This document shows, one piece after another, positions 34,501 to 43,064 of a DNA stretch of 64,000 nucleotides; the stretch's first letter is position 1, and every line of letters starts with the position of its first letter. Under the pieces are notes generated by a model. It worked only from the letters and a program-made list of their open reading frames with translations. It was not told where the DNA came from and did no database searches. The position numbers and the translations under genes are program-made. The DNA is from Labyrinthula sp. Ha (lineage: Eukaryota; Sar; Bigyra; Labyrinthulida; Labyrinthulaceae). Location of the stretch: NCBI GenBank assembly GCA_015227615.1, contig JAALGZ010000012.1, positions 620,001 to 684,000 on the forward strand, given 5' to 3'.

Positions 34501-35728
34501 TAAGAAACTTGTGATGATGGGTGTAGTCCCAATGATTTTACAAGCCATGGAGGTATACAGAAACAATGACAGTGTTAAAGCTTTTTGTATAGAATCTATT
34601 GAATACTTAAGTTATACTTTTGAAGGGGTAAAAGCAATTTACGAGAGTGATGGAATTTCAGTCTTGCTACAGCAGATGGAATCAAACACAGAAGATCAAG
34701 AATTATTAGAAGCTGTTCTAAAAGCATTGACTAACATGTGCAGTTTGAGAGATGTTAATAAATCCCTAAGTAGGGCTATTATGGACGATATAGTTAAACA
34801 AGGTGGTATCGACATTGTAATCAACGCTTTGTCAGAGGGCATACGCCATCCAGACTTTGTCATTGCTGGTTTGAAATTTCTTACTTTGATGACTGCAATG
34901 CTTACGAGTAACTCGAAGGAAATTGCTACCAAAGGTATGCACACAATTTTGAAGGCTATTAATGTACATGCGAAGGATGTCAAAGTGCTGGAATCTGCTT
35001 TTCAGTTGATTGGAATTTTGGCCTTTCAAAAGGATAATTTGAAGATCATTGTTCAATATGGTGGAATCAACTTGATTGTGAATTCAATTTTAGCTTTTCC
35101 AGAAGAAGGGAGGTTGGTGAAACGCTCAATCCAAACGCTAGATAATATAGCTATGGCTTCTCAAGAACATAGCAACATTGTACAGCAAGCAAGTGGAAAG
35201 AAAGTCATTGAAGAGCTGATTAAGACATACAAAACAATTCCGGGAAGAGCAGCAGAAGATGTTGTGCAAGCTTGTCAGGCAGCTCTTTTAAGTTTGAGCA
35301 AGATTGAGACAAGAGCTGCGAAACCTCGTTACATTTTTACTAATAACAATGGTGATGATCCTAATGTGGATCCCCTTCAAAACCATAGAAACTTATTAAG
35401 AACTGGTGGAATAATTGCCTTGTGTAATAATAACAACGGAAAACCTAAACAGTTGTTTATAAGTTCAGACTGGAAGAGCATATGCATTAGTAATCCCAAG
35501 TCCAGAAACAAGCCAACTGAGGTATTGCTGCTTAATGTCGTTGCTATCAAGGCCGGGCTTGATAGAGGTCATGGAAGGAAAGTAGACCCTGAGCTTGCAT
35601 TTTACATAGAAACAACAGGAAAATCTGTGTGCCTCAAAGCTAAGGATCCTCAGGACAGAAATAGATGGGTTGAAGCTTTAGAAGCCTTACGTAAAACGTT
35701 CAGGAATAACAAGCGTTGGTTGAATTAA
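28508..35728 (+). CDS. GAC: GAC-like giant armadillo protein with WW and PH domains
   Basis: A single uninterrupted frame of 2,406 residues consists mostly of armadillo-type helical repeats, recognisable by recurring GG(I/V)xxL(I/V)xxL and LxNLA motifs. At 1636-1663 a WW domain (DWRELHDPKTGRPYYYNV, then ENTWQKP) interrupts the repeats. The C-terminus (about 2290-2400) is a PH domain ending DRNRWVEALEALRKTF. The size and ARM-PH layout match the apicomplexan glideosome-associated connector, which by established work links actin filaments to the cytoplasmic tails of surface adhesins and binds phosphatidic acid through its PH domain, supporting gliding. I cannot confirm from memory whether the WW domain is usual in the family. 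All ten or so Trp codons are TGG and the stop is TAA. It converges on SPB1 with about 40 bp between stops. Confidence 0.82.
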   Translation: MSGTGQVAALMKSIDEYQNFRQMTEYNISCLMSYITPPTVGWRENVAAAIANNGVPNIIQTMRKHPNSLDMVRLATTSLSGLAISRENAGIVAHNGGIETALNCMLSMNGTGPDEMEVVDSGSKLLETVARFNPESIVQTPNAIISVLSGLNHSSIPRVQTASARVLDTVGKSAEGIAAIVNQDGIKHLISAMSPGRTTHEGMLMPTFNLLERLAKNPNHLQAIRAAGGVEALVAQLDAHSDNEDLLRAGGRLLAKLASEDIASIIQRLGMKNLNPATRQHLIGLLSNLALQPENVDKILKLGGLEAILGNFDSYNPQTKAAALRALQRIAQTGASSVQRIIDAGGLPIIINSLQEGINTNDENMMKAATGALSSIIDNGSAEVAQLVSQMGGTQAILGGLQTHPHFSGFSESGLDFLENLFSSGIDLMPLLDLGVIDSILLPMSHNPQDKEIQHKGLKALASLLSAQDENVAQKAAVALAGNQRLDAVVSALKDHSTDNGVVKEGVAVLAGLLKRNPQAKRKLADIGGIEALVEAIYTQLRLEMLGSSKLSHDANFTRNAATALSHLVDKGDVQGLSNQLAKASDPRIQTQLLKRVAVFALPAPFTEILAKEKAPSSLNTSLGKALSEAVEPNAVAIWSLAKSSLEAMGDLVDAGAMKSLLSASKQHTKEPAAVVACLKALCLFASSIDFKGKLQDMDAITTCVAAMRACADSPEVQVAAIELMTLLSSDEAGATNVCYKGGVRQVNKMIKDSSTTVEFEKATEKGMHLLYRVANVDKADVKDQLKKADTVNTVTVAMASYPSNDDIIEYGGRILALLMDEKDVADTIDQVREQTEALPSVPDKKLGRAFNSLGNKAATVGFLAMNPKNKDVMEKKQAPVVLNLALAASQKKPQAPPREGAVRNEYRAVGQLSSLVTPPKGTDEHMLRSLVAPHNQVSPLEKVGVLEGIRFMAKNPDLLAKLMNRDVSAGILDLITKNRANDQLVLAALDALSALMDTPEGVAAVTRNNGRDIISSILKDESENLGPKVTEAALNALTKLASDKNNAARLGEDGAIDAVTSALNHHTEESDGPQPAFVSSAARFLDALARGNEGNAEKIVLGGALKKLLDVVASSPEYFGNRDAMLALNDLLNTLTDSNVEDLLDKLNDMGAIDLIMTGINFNPNDEELQGVSQALLQKLIGGNTGALDSNLRDYDELLKQVVKRPNNGLGLERLNRAGINLGNLLLVPGVAANNGAQKIVKRALDTYEVVDKKVPDNVGPVKDQILETAVQTIGRSMLVPQASSQIDTNDALNKLVRALRNKNPRIQAAALQALGNLLADEQATASIEPKDWASLIDLVQTVNNKSSSPEVQKAAKQVLENIMDRVAKNPAILLAMGPKGDEALSSILSSLNDPKNLNDLLSKLVQSPGGPEALLRLALDPNTVPSLRKDILKGLADALDGLVTIPPNMLPHLLDRLNAKDVDDDEKMALLDLLGSAKIDPASADALLKKNTIESLLDLINDEHTSDPNMVNKALRALANLAQDPLVAKRMAALGAAERIIQGMQRFKDNTDIQEEGFNALTNLEDGVGGPENLNISPDALKYLDGALNGLNPRARERASKFINDLNELYNGEVEPMVISRFDNMLDALKAAKDWRELHDPKTGRPYYYNVVTKENTWQKPAVMLAAEQALNQLRQLADKAPAEIDHEKLRAAIGHFDEHASEPLRLKALAKALAALASNEKNRDAMVKHGVLDAIVKALNGKNVDREFILAAIALLNQFAKHRQFKLQICRLGGIRALIMIMKKYMEDDEIVEKAAQCLANLAFNSVECIAEIMKWEGPQVVGIALKTHKQTVPVLVNCMALVSNCMYKSEKNKETIGNLLRERIMIVLRSMYKDAAVLKQTCRALGNIAFIDDHVRYVCSHGAVKTIVAGMQRHYNNKGIVKLGIDVIGNFASVNNSAYEEQIRMGQMVSVTSTIWHEGGAKFIVDTFGTTKDASLVGSCIQSLIYLFEEPDICKKLVMMGVVPMILQAMEVYRNNDSVKAFCIESIEYLSYTFEGVKAIYESDGISVLLQQMESNTEDQELLEAVLKALTNMCSLRDVNKSLSRAIMDDIVKQGGIDIVINALSEGIRHPDFVIAGLKFLTLMTAMLTSNSKEIATKGMHTILKAINVHAKDVKVLESAFQLIGILAFQKDNLKIIVQYGGINLIVNSILAFPEEGRLVKRSIQTLDNIAMASQEHSNIVQQASGKKVIEELIKTYKTIPGRAAEDVVQACQAALLSLSKIETRAAKPRYIFTNNNGDDPNVDPLQNHRNLLRTGGIIALCNNNNGKPKQLFISSDWKSICISNPKSRNKPTEVLLLNVVAIKAGLDRGHGRKVDPELAFYIETTGKSVCLKAKDPQDRNRWVEALEALRKTFRNNKRWLN

Positions 35729-35768
35729 TTAAGAGTTTTCTGGTTTATAATATTGTTATCGATAACAC

Positions 35769-38534
35769 TTATTTTTTCTTTCCTTTTCTGCGTCCTTTAT
35801 CTTTGCTCTTTTTTCCACGAGGTTTATCACTCCTCATTCTTTTATCGACTAACTTAACTTTTTTCCCTTTAAACGCTTTACCTTTTAACCTTCTTTGTCC
35901 ACCAGGTCCATTATGCATTTTCGTGCCAACAACGTATTTCTTAGCGTAATCTTCTCCTTTGGTCGCATTCTTGTATATCTTAGAAATCAGTTTCTTCTTA
36001 CTAACAGCGCCTAAATCTTCATTTTCTACAACACTTGTTGCTTTTCTCTTTGCAGTTTCCATCTTTTGAGCAATTCGCTTCCTCTTGCGCGCCCTCGCTT
36101 CAACAACTTTCTTCGTCGATTTCTTTGTTAGATCTATATTTCTGGCTCTTACTTTATCGACCATTGCCTTTGTAATTGGAAGCTGTGGCTTAAAATGACG
36201 AGTCTCATCATCAACAAACCAATCTGGCAAGCCTTCTGGATCATTGAAAGCGTATCTGTTGTAAGCTTGGTCAAGAATTTTTCTTCTATCTGATTTCTTC
36301 AACATAGCACCAGCCAAGGCAACAGTCTTTGCATTTTCATCGGAATCGTAGTCTGAGAAATTATAAGGTTCTTGTAAACTGAGATATTCTTTAGAAGGAA
36401 CAACTTCAACCTTTGAGCTAGTGTTCTCATTCTTAAACTTTCCCATTCCTTTCTTGATTAATTCTTTATGTTTTGCAGATCTCTCTTCTTCCTCGATCTG
36501 TTCAACCGCTTTTTGTGTATCACCTTGTACAACAGTCTCCGCAACAAGAACTTCATCCTCATTTGTTTCTTCTCCAAGTTTCTTCCGAACTCTATTTGCT
36601 TTTTTTGCTTCTGATTTTTTTCTTTTAAGTTTTCTTTTATACTTGTCGGTTTTTTCAAACGGTAAAGGAATATCTTCTTCTTTTTGTCTAGCTGTTTTGT
36701 TTAGTCCGTTGAAAATAGGGTTATCAAAAAATTTTGTTGTTGCTTTAACTTTTTCATTTCTCTCTGCTATTTTCTCAAGTGCTTTCTCAGCTTCTTCCGA
36801 ATCAACGTTCTCTTCTTCTACTTCCTCTTCAGAATAACCTTGACTTACTTCCTCCATAGTTTCGCTACCCTTTATTTCTTCCTCTAGTCTCATTTCCTCC
36901 TGATCTGACTCTTCATCTGAAGATTCTTTATATAAATTTTCATATGCTCCTTCTTGAAGAAGTTTTGCCTCTTCTTTCTCAAGTTCATCTGCAAAATCTG
37001 CACTAGCAAGTTTCTCCAAAGTACGTTTCTTCTGCTTAGCTTTCTTCTGAGCTTGATTTTGCATCCGCCTTTCTTGAACACTCATAGGCATTTTCTCCTT
37101 TTGATTCTCTTTAGCCTGTTGGTGCATCACAGAAAGTTGCTTCTCAATTTTATCATCATAATCTATTTCTTGTTCTACAACCTCTGACTCAACTTCTTCC
37201 TCTTCATCACTTGAGAGATCCTCAGAGTTAACTTGAACACTTTCTTCATCTTCAGATTCATTCAAGATTTTTTTGACTTTTGCAGGATCTAATTTTTTGT
37301 TAATTTTAGACACACTAAAAGGCGCATCAGTTGTTTCATTGAAATCCAAAACAAACTCGTTCTCAATACCCTGATCAAGTTTTTGACGATGTCTACTTTT
37401 CATCTTAGCTTCTTTTTTCTTCCTGTTTTTTTCACGAGCAGCTCTTAACTTTTGCAATTCGTCAATTTCTTGCTCTATTTTTTCATCAACATTCAACTCT
37501 TTCTTTTCAGTTTTTTCCATTTGGACCTCTACCTGCTGCTCAACTAAACCCATTAAATTCTTAAGTTCCTTTTTAACCTCAGTTCTCCACTTTAGAAGTG
37601 CTCGCAAATCCATTTTTCCAAGAATTTTTACATCCCTACACATTTCTTTAATTTCTGGAGTTGTACACTTAAGATTAAGTAAACCTTTTGAATTGTCATC
37701 AAACTTGAAAGAACTCGCTTTCGCAAGCATTGAAACAGGTTCCGTAGACTTCAAGAACTCTGAAACTTCCAAGCTTTGATGCATTCCAAGACCTAAGTTT
37801 TCTTCATACCCATCACGGTTCTTTTTCTGTGAATTCTTCTTATGAAATAATAAGTGACCTACATTTCTTTCTTTTTCAACCTGCTCAAAAACATGTGAAA
37901 TGTTAAAAATCTTAGGATCAATTTTTGTAGGTGCTAAGTAGCCTCTACAAACAACGAAAATTTCAGCGGAAACATTTCTACTACTAGGAGGCTTAGTTGC
38001 CTCTACTTTCTCAAAAAGTTGTTGAAATGCCCACATTAAAGCATTATAATCAGAACTTCTAAAAACTTTGCTGATGAAGATTCCATTCTGAACTAAATGT
38101 GTTGCCGCAAACTTTAGGGCATGAATTACAAGTTCAGATTGAACAAATGCATCTTTTGCATAGTCAGCTCCTACATTTGGTGCTCCATCACATAAAACGA
38201 CTTCTGCTTTTTTTCCTTTTAGTTCTTTTCTAATGGTGTCTTTGCACTGTTTTGTGGTAATGTCTTGTTGAAATGTCACACAACCAGGAACAGGTTTTAT
38301 AGGAAGAAGATCCACACCAATAATTTGTCTTTCAGGAACGTTAGGCATATTTTGAGCAGCAACTTGAAGCCACCCACCAGGTGCCGCACAAAGATCAATT
38401 AACCTGGTGCAAGTAGACAGGAAATTGTATTTGCGGTTTAGTTGAATAAGTTTAAAACATGAACGGGCTCTGTAACCTTGTTCTTTAGCTAAATGGTAAT
38501 ATTTATCATTAACTCCTTTCTTTTTCTTTGCCAT
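35769..38534 (-). CDS. SPB1: SPB1/FTSJ3-like rRNA 2'-O-methyltransferase
   Basis: The 921-residue protein begins with an FtsJ/RrmJ domain (about 1-210) nearly collinear with yeast Spb1: DKYYHLAKEQGYRARSCFKL, the SAM-binding DLCAAPGGW, CDGAPNVG, and FEKVEATKPPSSRNVSAEIF. The K-D-K-E catalytic tetrad is present (Lys of SCFKL, Asp of LCDGAPN, Lys of FISKVFRS, Glu of SAEIF). The middle is highly charged and Glu/Lys-rich, and the basic C-terminal Spb1_C region contains YNRYAFNDPEGLPDWFVDDE and a Lys/Arg tail. Spb1 methylates the A-loop of large-subunit rRNA and is needed for 60S ribosome assembly in the nucleolus. The length agrees with the family (about 840). Confidence 0.95.
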   Translation of the reverse strand: MAKKKKGVNDKYYHLAKEQGYRARSCFKLIQLNRKYNFLSTCTRLIDLCAAPGGWLQVAAQNMPNVPERQIIGVDLLPIKPVPGCVTFQQDITTKQCKDTIRKELKGKKAEVVLCDGAPNVGADYAKDAFVQSELVIHALKFAATHLVQNGIFISKVFRSSDYNALMWAFQQLFEKVEATKPPSSRNVSAEIFVVCRGYLAPTKIDPKIFNISHVFEQVEKERNVGHLLFHKKNSQKKNRDGYEENLGLGMHQSLEVSEFLKSTEPVSMLAKASSFKFDDNSKGLLNLKCTTPEIKEMCRDVKILGKMDLRALLKWRTEVKKELKNLMGLVEQQVEVQMEKTEKKELNVDEKIEQEIDELQKLRAAREKNRKKKEAKMKSRHRQKLDQGIENEFVLDFNETTDAPFSVSKINKKLDPAKVKKILNESEDEESVQVNSEDLSSDEEEEVESEVVEQEIDYDDKIEKQLSVMHQQAKENQKEKMPMSVQERRMQNQAQKKAKQKKRTLEKLASADFADELEKEEAKLLQEGAYENLYKESSDEESDQEEMRLEEEIKGSETMEEVSQGYSEEEVEEENVDSEEAEKALEKIAERNEKVKATTKFFDNPIFNGLNKTARQKEEDIPLPFEKTDKYKRKLKRKKSEAKKANRVRKKLGEETNEDEVLVAETVVQGDTQKAVEQIEEEERSAKHKELIKKGMGKFKNENTSSKVEVVPSKEYLSLQEPYNFSDYDSDENAKTVALAGAMLKKSDRRKILDQAYNRYAFNDPEGLPDWFVDDETRHFKPQLPITKAMVDKVRARNIDLTKKSTKKVVEARARKRKRIAQKMETAKRKATSVVENEDLGAVSKKKLISKIYKNATKGEDYAKKYVVGTKMHNGPGGQRRLKGKAFKGKKVKLVDKRMRSDKPRGKKSKDKGRRKGKKK

Positions 38535-40744
38535 TCAGAACTACTTTGTGGTGTTTTGAAGATATGTTATTTTTGTCTTGCTGTGGTGTTTGAAATTTAA
38601 AAAGTTGAAATTTTACTACAGTAATCCACCACTGAGCAAGAGTGAAATAAGCATTATTTTTGCAGTTTGTTTGAGTAGGAAAAACTTAAGTGGTGTATTC
38701 TATAACTAAAGGAATAAAAACATCCTAAACTCATATTAAGAATACTTTTTCTTAATAGACAATATATATATATATATATATAGGTTAATATTCGTAACCG
38801 CACAAGTACCTCTGTCTCAGGTGTAGTGGTGGCCAACTTGACTCCTACTCTCAAATATCTACAAAAATTGTTAAGAGATAAATTAAAATAAAAAACTTAA
38901 ATATTTGAAAATTACACCAATATATACTAATTATTTTTAACACTGCTTATTTGTTTAACTCTTTCATTTCCTCTTAGAAACTAGTCACGGTACCACATGC
39001 GTGTTCTCTGAACGTCGTGATATGTGTGTAAGACTAATAGCGCACCTTATTAACATTTGATGCTTATTATATATATTAAGATTAGTTAACTGATTAAATA
39101 TAGTACCTATAATAATCTTAAATAATATTACGGTATCGAACAAATATATAGAGAAGAGCTAATACTTTGCGATCGAATTGCTTAGAGTTCTCAACCAGTT
39201 AGGACAAAGTACTTGAATCCTAATTAAATCAATAGGTTATAACTAAAATGCTCGTAAGGTAATTAAAAAATTATCTAAAGTAACCAGCTTAGCCTATTTA
39301 TACCAACAAGAGCCAAAGAAAAAGTAATTTAGGTCACCATATCAAGGAACGCTTAAAGAAGATACTAGAACTTGTATTGCACAGTTCAACGGGCTAAAAC
39401 ATTGTAATCAAGTAAATATGTCTCAAGGCTTAGTTTAATATTTTCTTTTGGGCTATCCAACCTATGAGCTTCCTTTCCCCACGGTTCATCTTATCAAAAT
39501 AAGTAACTTAGTCATCAACAGCTAGACAGTCAGTGAATAAGAACTTAGCAAGATCGTAAAATTAGAAATATCAGATGAACATAGGGATGTCCAAATATAT
39601 TATTGCTATGTCTCCTCATGTATTCATGTGTGAATATAATTGTACAAAACTAAAATATATACAGATGGATGATATGAGAGGTCGATTAGTATTTCCAGCT
39701 CCGCTGGTACTTAGGGCTCTTTGAGAACGATATAGAATCTTTCAACATGAAATAACTAAAGTTTTCCTGAAACCTGATAACCATTTCTTCGTGCATATGA
39801 AACAATCCGTTGGCCACTTAAAAAAGTCAATGAGTGTTTTTGTAGCTTAAACTGCAGCTCAATGGACAGATTAGTAACATCATTCTTACGTAACAAGTAA
39901 TTCGTCACAAAAAGATATAACAATAAGACTAATAGGCTATTATTCATTATTAGTAGGCGTGAGCACTTAGGAAATAGCAATTATTTATACACTCAAAACC
40001 TTAAAAGAGTGCTTTTTGGAGGATTTCAACAGCATTCAGGTATTTAAAATCTTTTTGATTTTTCTTTACTCGATGAAGTTAGTGAAACCTTTGATTTACT
40101 CAAAGTCACCAATTGAAAGGGTTCTGTTTAATGAAAAAATGCAGTGAACGCTTGTTGAGAAAAAAACATACTGGCGAGGATAACTTCGGCATTTACCTCG
40201 AACGAATTTGCTTTTATATTTTATTATAGAGTCACAGGCTTAGTTAAACACGCTATCCTTATAAGAAAACAAAGCTCAACCCAGAAAAATACTTGACCAA
40301 CCATGCTACAGAAGTCAAAAGAGAGTGTTCCACACTTGTAGCCATGTAAATTACGTTTACCCTATATAAAGTCAATTAATACTTTTATAGCTAATAAAAT
40401 ATGGCTCACACAGCCCTATTTTGGTCTGGAACAGTAATAGCTCTGTATTCCTGAATAAACTACTTGGACATGTGAAATAATAAGGTCTAAAATTTTAGAT
40501 GGTGTCAGACTTTTCAAAAAATTATGACTGGGTAGAGAGAAGAGTAGAAGAAATTTGATTTACTCGTCTTAACTAATAAGGAAAGGAAAAGAACATTATA
40601 TCTAATCCCGCTTTTTGATTTAAGGTCATCGCATATACAAAACAATCTCAGCACCAAAATGACACACCTTTATTAGACAAATCATCTTTTTAAACTTATC
40701 TCAAAATGACCACTGTTTCTCACATGTAAAATGTTTCGATTGAC
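38535..40744. other. 2.2-kb intergenic region
   Basis: No gene is seen. It holds an AT dinucleotide run at 38762-38782. The plus strand is somewhat A-rich around 39.2-40.6 kb. Confidence 0.5.
38762..38782. repeat. (AT)n microsatellite
   Basis: About ten AT dinucleotides lie some 230 bp upstream of the SPB1 start codon. Confidence 0.9.
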
Positions 40745-42311
40745 TTATACGGATGGTTCTTCATTTTGCGTTTCGTTAGTAATTTCTTCTCGTACTTTAC
40801 CTTTGAGACCCGGTAAAAATTTTCTTTCTCTCCTTGGTTTTTTCTTTTGAGGTCCTCTCAGTCCAAATATTTTACAGTAGGATATAAGCACTCTTAAACC
40901 AAGACACGATTAATAATATATATGTATATATATTGTACAGTCATATGGATGATCTTGAGCCATTCCAAAAGGATCATAAGGAATTAATAAATTAACCACC
41001 AAGTGAGTAGTTAGAAACATAAGTATAAACTATATTATCAACCATTTAGAATGGCAAAGGGCTAAGTTAACAAGCTTTGTATTTACAACTGAATATTTTC
41101 CTGAGTTCGTTATGTATTTTGGTAAAACAAATCTTTCACCCTTTATAGTATTCCAAATAAATTCTAGTATTAGTTTAAGTCTCGTTCCATTGAAACCATT
41201 GCTTGGTTTTATCGAGTCCATTAGAATTTTAAGTAGCTTTATTATAAATTTCACCAAACTAAAAAATAAAGCAAGATTTCCAAGCATATCAAGTCAAGTA
41301 ACAATTCGAAAAAACGTTTCAAGTTCTTTAAAATCACACCTAAAATAATTTTCAAGTACAACTGAAATTGCAAAATAGAAGAACATTGGTATTCCTAATA
41401 CAATAATTTGCCAAGGAGATTGAAAAAAATGTTCCAATATTCCGCTGTCACCGCTTCTTTTAAGAAACAACCTTTTCCAGTTCCATTCCAACAAAATGCG
41501 TTCAAAAGAGTACTATAAATCACATCCACTATTTGAAGTGTTCCAAGTGTATCTTCGCCTGGGGTAGAAACAAATCTTCCATCAAAAAAAGGTTTCGCTT
41601 GTCCCATAGTAAGACCAAAGGAAAACATAGCAGCATTAAGAAATAACAGCACTCCTTCATAAGTAATAAGTAAAACTCTAGGTCGACTTGATGGAGTAAA
41701 TATAAGTTTCTTGACTCATCGATTAGCAAGAAACACTCCAAATAAAGAAATGAATGTAAAACTTCTTATAAGTTCCTTATATTCAGGAAAACAGTTTGTC
41801 ACTGCTGAAGTATCGGCACATCATTCGATGAAAATTTCAGATCCGATTAATAGGTCATAAGCACTGCTAAACAACTGAAATTAGAAAAATGTGAAAGATT
41901 CTATACCTACTAGAAGAAAATGAAGCTTTCCCTTGCTAAAGCTTTGTCCTGCATTGTGTATATTACGAAGGGGTCCAGGCGGCATTATAATAGCATCTAT
42001 AACTGCAACAGCATCAAGTTTTATCGCATTTTCATAAGCAATTTCTTCATAGCCGCCAAAATCAAAAATAACAAAAGTAATGAGAGCTTGTCCATATATG
42101 TTTATTCTATTGTTTCTAGATTACACAAGTTCTCCCCTGGTGAGAGCTTAATCATTGGTGCTGTGATGGAACAATCTTCGTCAAAACCTCCCATATAATT
42201 TGAATATCTTGTATTAAAGAAAGTAAAGTTTCCAGTTACGTCAGGAACTTGAACTAACGAATTAACTACACATAGATGAGAAAAAGAAAAAAGTTTATAT
42301 ATATACTTCAT
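40745..42311 (-). CDS. Multi-exon polytopic membrane protein, PA-like luminal domain
   Basis: Five or more minus-strand frames lie end to end and read as one secretory membrane protein interrupted by tiny introns. It starts at ATG 42311 with a signal-like MKYIYKLFSFSHLCVVNS. A luminal part follows with GFDEDCSITAPMI and then ALITFVIFDFGGYEEIAY, ENAIKLDAVAVIDA, which resembles a protease-associated (PA) fold. At least five hydrophobic helices come next (around IRSFTFISLFGVFL, VLLFLNAAMFSFGL, WQIIVLGIPMFFYFAI, NLALFFSLVKFII, LMFLTTHLVVNLLI), then a polybasic tail (GPQKKKPRRERK) and TAA at 40745. One clear intron is 41910-41875 (36 nt); other junctions, some apparently near 20 nt, are not resolved. 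In-frame TGA codons in the unspliced frames presumably fall in introns. The family is unassigned; a receptor-like role is only a guess. Confidence 0.5.
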
Positions 42312-42636
42312 TGTGTCAAGCGTAAGTTTTTATTTTTATTTTTTATTAGTTAAAGTCTGCTCAATATATAGTTGAAAATATTACCTTTCTCTTTTATACA
42401 AACCATTACCTTCCTCTTTAGTTCAACAGGATACCTATCTCTTTAGTTGAACATGATATTTACATCCAACTACCACTCAACTTAAACCAACTATCCAACA
42501 CATTTTATACTTTTTTTAAGACAAATTGTTACGTTCTCGCCAAGGAGTTGGTTAGTTCTATTTTGGACAAGAAGTTTCTGAGAGATAATGCTCTTGGAAA
42601 ATAAAGAATCATATCTATATTTGTTGTAGGAAATGA

Positions 42637-43064
42637 TCACTTCAGCAAAGAATTTTGTATTAGCAGGGCATATGAGCCTTGTAGCTGTTGGCTTTCTAGT
42701 TTTCGGTTGGCATCAATAGTAAAGTTTGGCTTTAATGGTTCTTTTTCTTTGTCGGGATTCATTGGGAATTTCGTGCTCGGGAAAGAATAATTCAGAAGTT
42801 CCCGTATATGAATTACCAAACCGAAAACACTGGAAACTAGCCAGTGGTACTCAAAAAATATTGTGCCAATAGAAAATGTAACGTATCTGTAATACAAAGG
42901 AAATACATAAAATGGATCTACCGGTATGTTCTTACTAGATTTTTATCGATTCATAATGTGCACTTATGAGGCGTGTTGTAATGACATCGTATATCTGGAC
43001 AAGGTATAGGACTGGGTTGCCAGTCGAAGTTTAACACGAAAGGAACCTTTTCTGATACTTTCAT
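42637..43064 (-). CDS. Small spliced membrane protein, 132 residues
   Basis: Exon 1 (43064-42964, ATG start) encodes MKVSEKVPFVLNFDWQPSPI and a short Cys-containing stretch; exon 2 (42934-42637) encodes the rest. The 29-nt GT-AG intron (42963-42935) removes an in-frame TGA and restores the long frame, giving CHYNTPH joined to NIPVDPFYVF. One strongly hydrophobic segment (FSIGTIFFEYHWLVSSVFGLV region) would span a membrane; the tail is polar with KEKEPLKPNF. I do not recognise the family. Its size and single membrane segment would suit an accessory subunit of an organelle complex, but nothing proves that. It lies about 330 bp upstream of the polytopic gene in the same direction. Confidence 0.6.

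Noticed and set aside
36421-36837. 138-residue plus-strand frame
   Set aside because: It is antisense to the Glu/Lys-rich part of SPB1; its Ser/Phe-rich product is the expected shadow of GAA/AAG-rich coding.
40745-43064. In-frame TGA codons suggesting TGA encodes Trp
   Set aside because: The TGA in the 42637-43064 gene lies in a 29-nt intron. The long GAC-like and ACAD frames use TGG for every Trp and contain no TGA, and the VPS36-like and ALKBH1-like genes end at TGA exactly where their families end.
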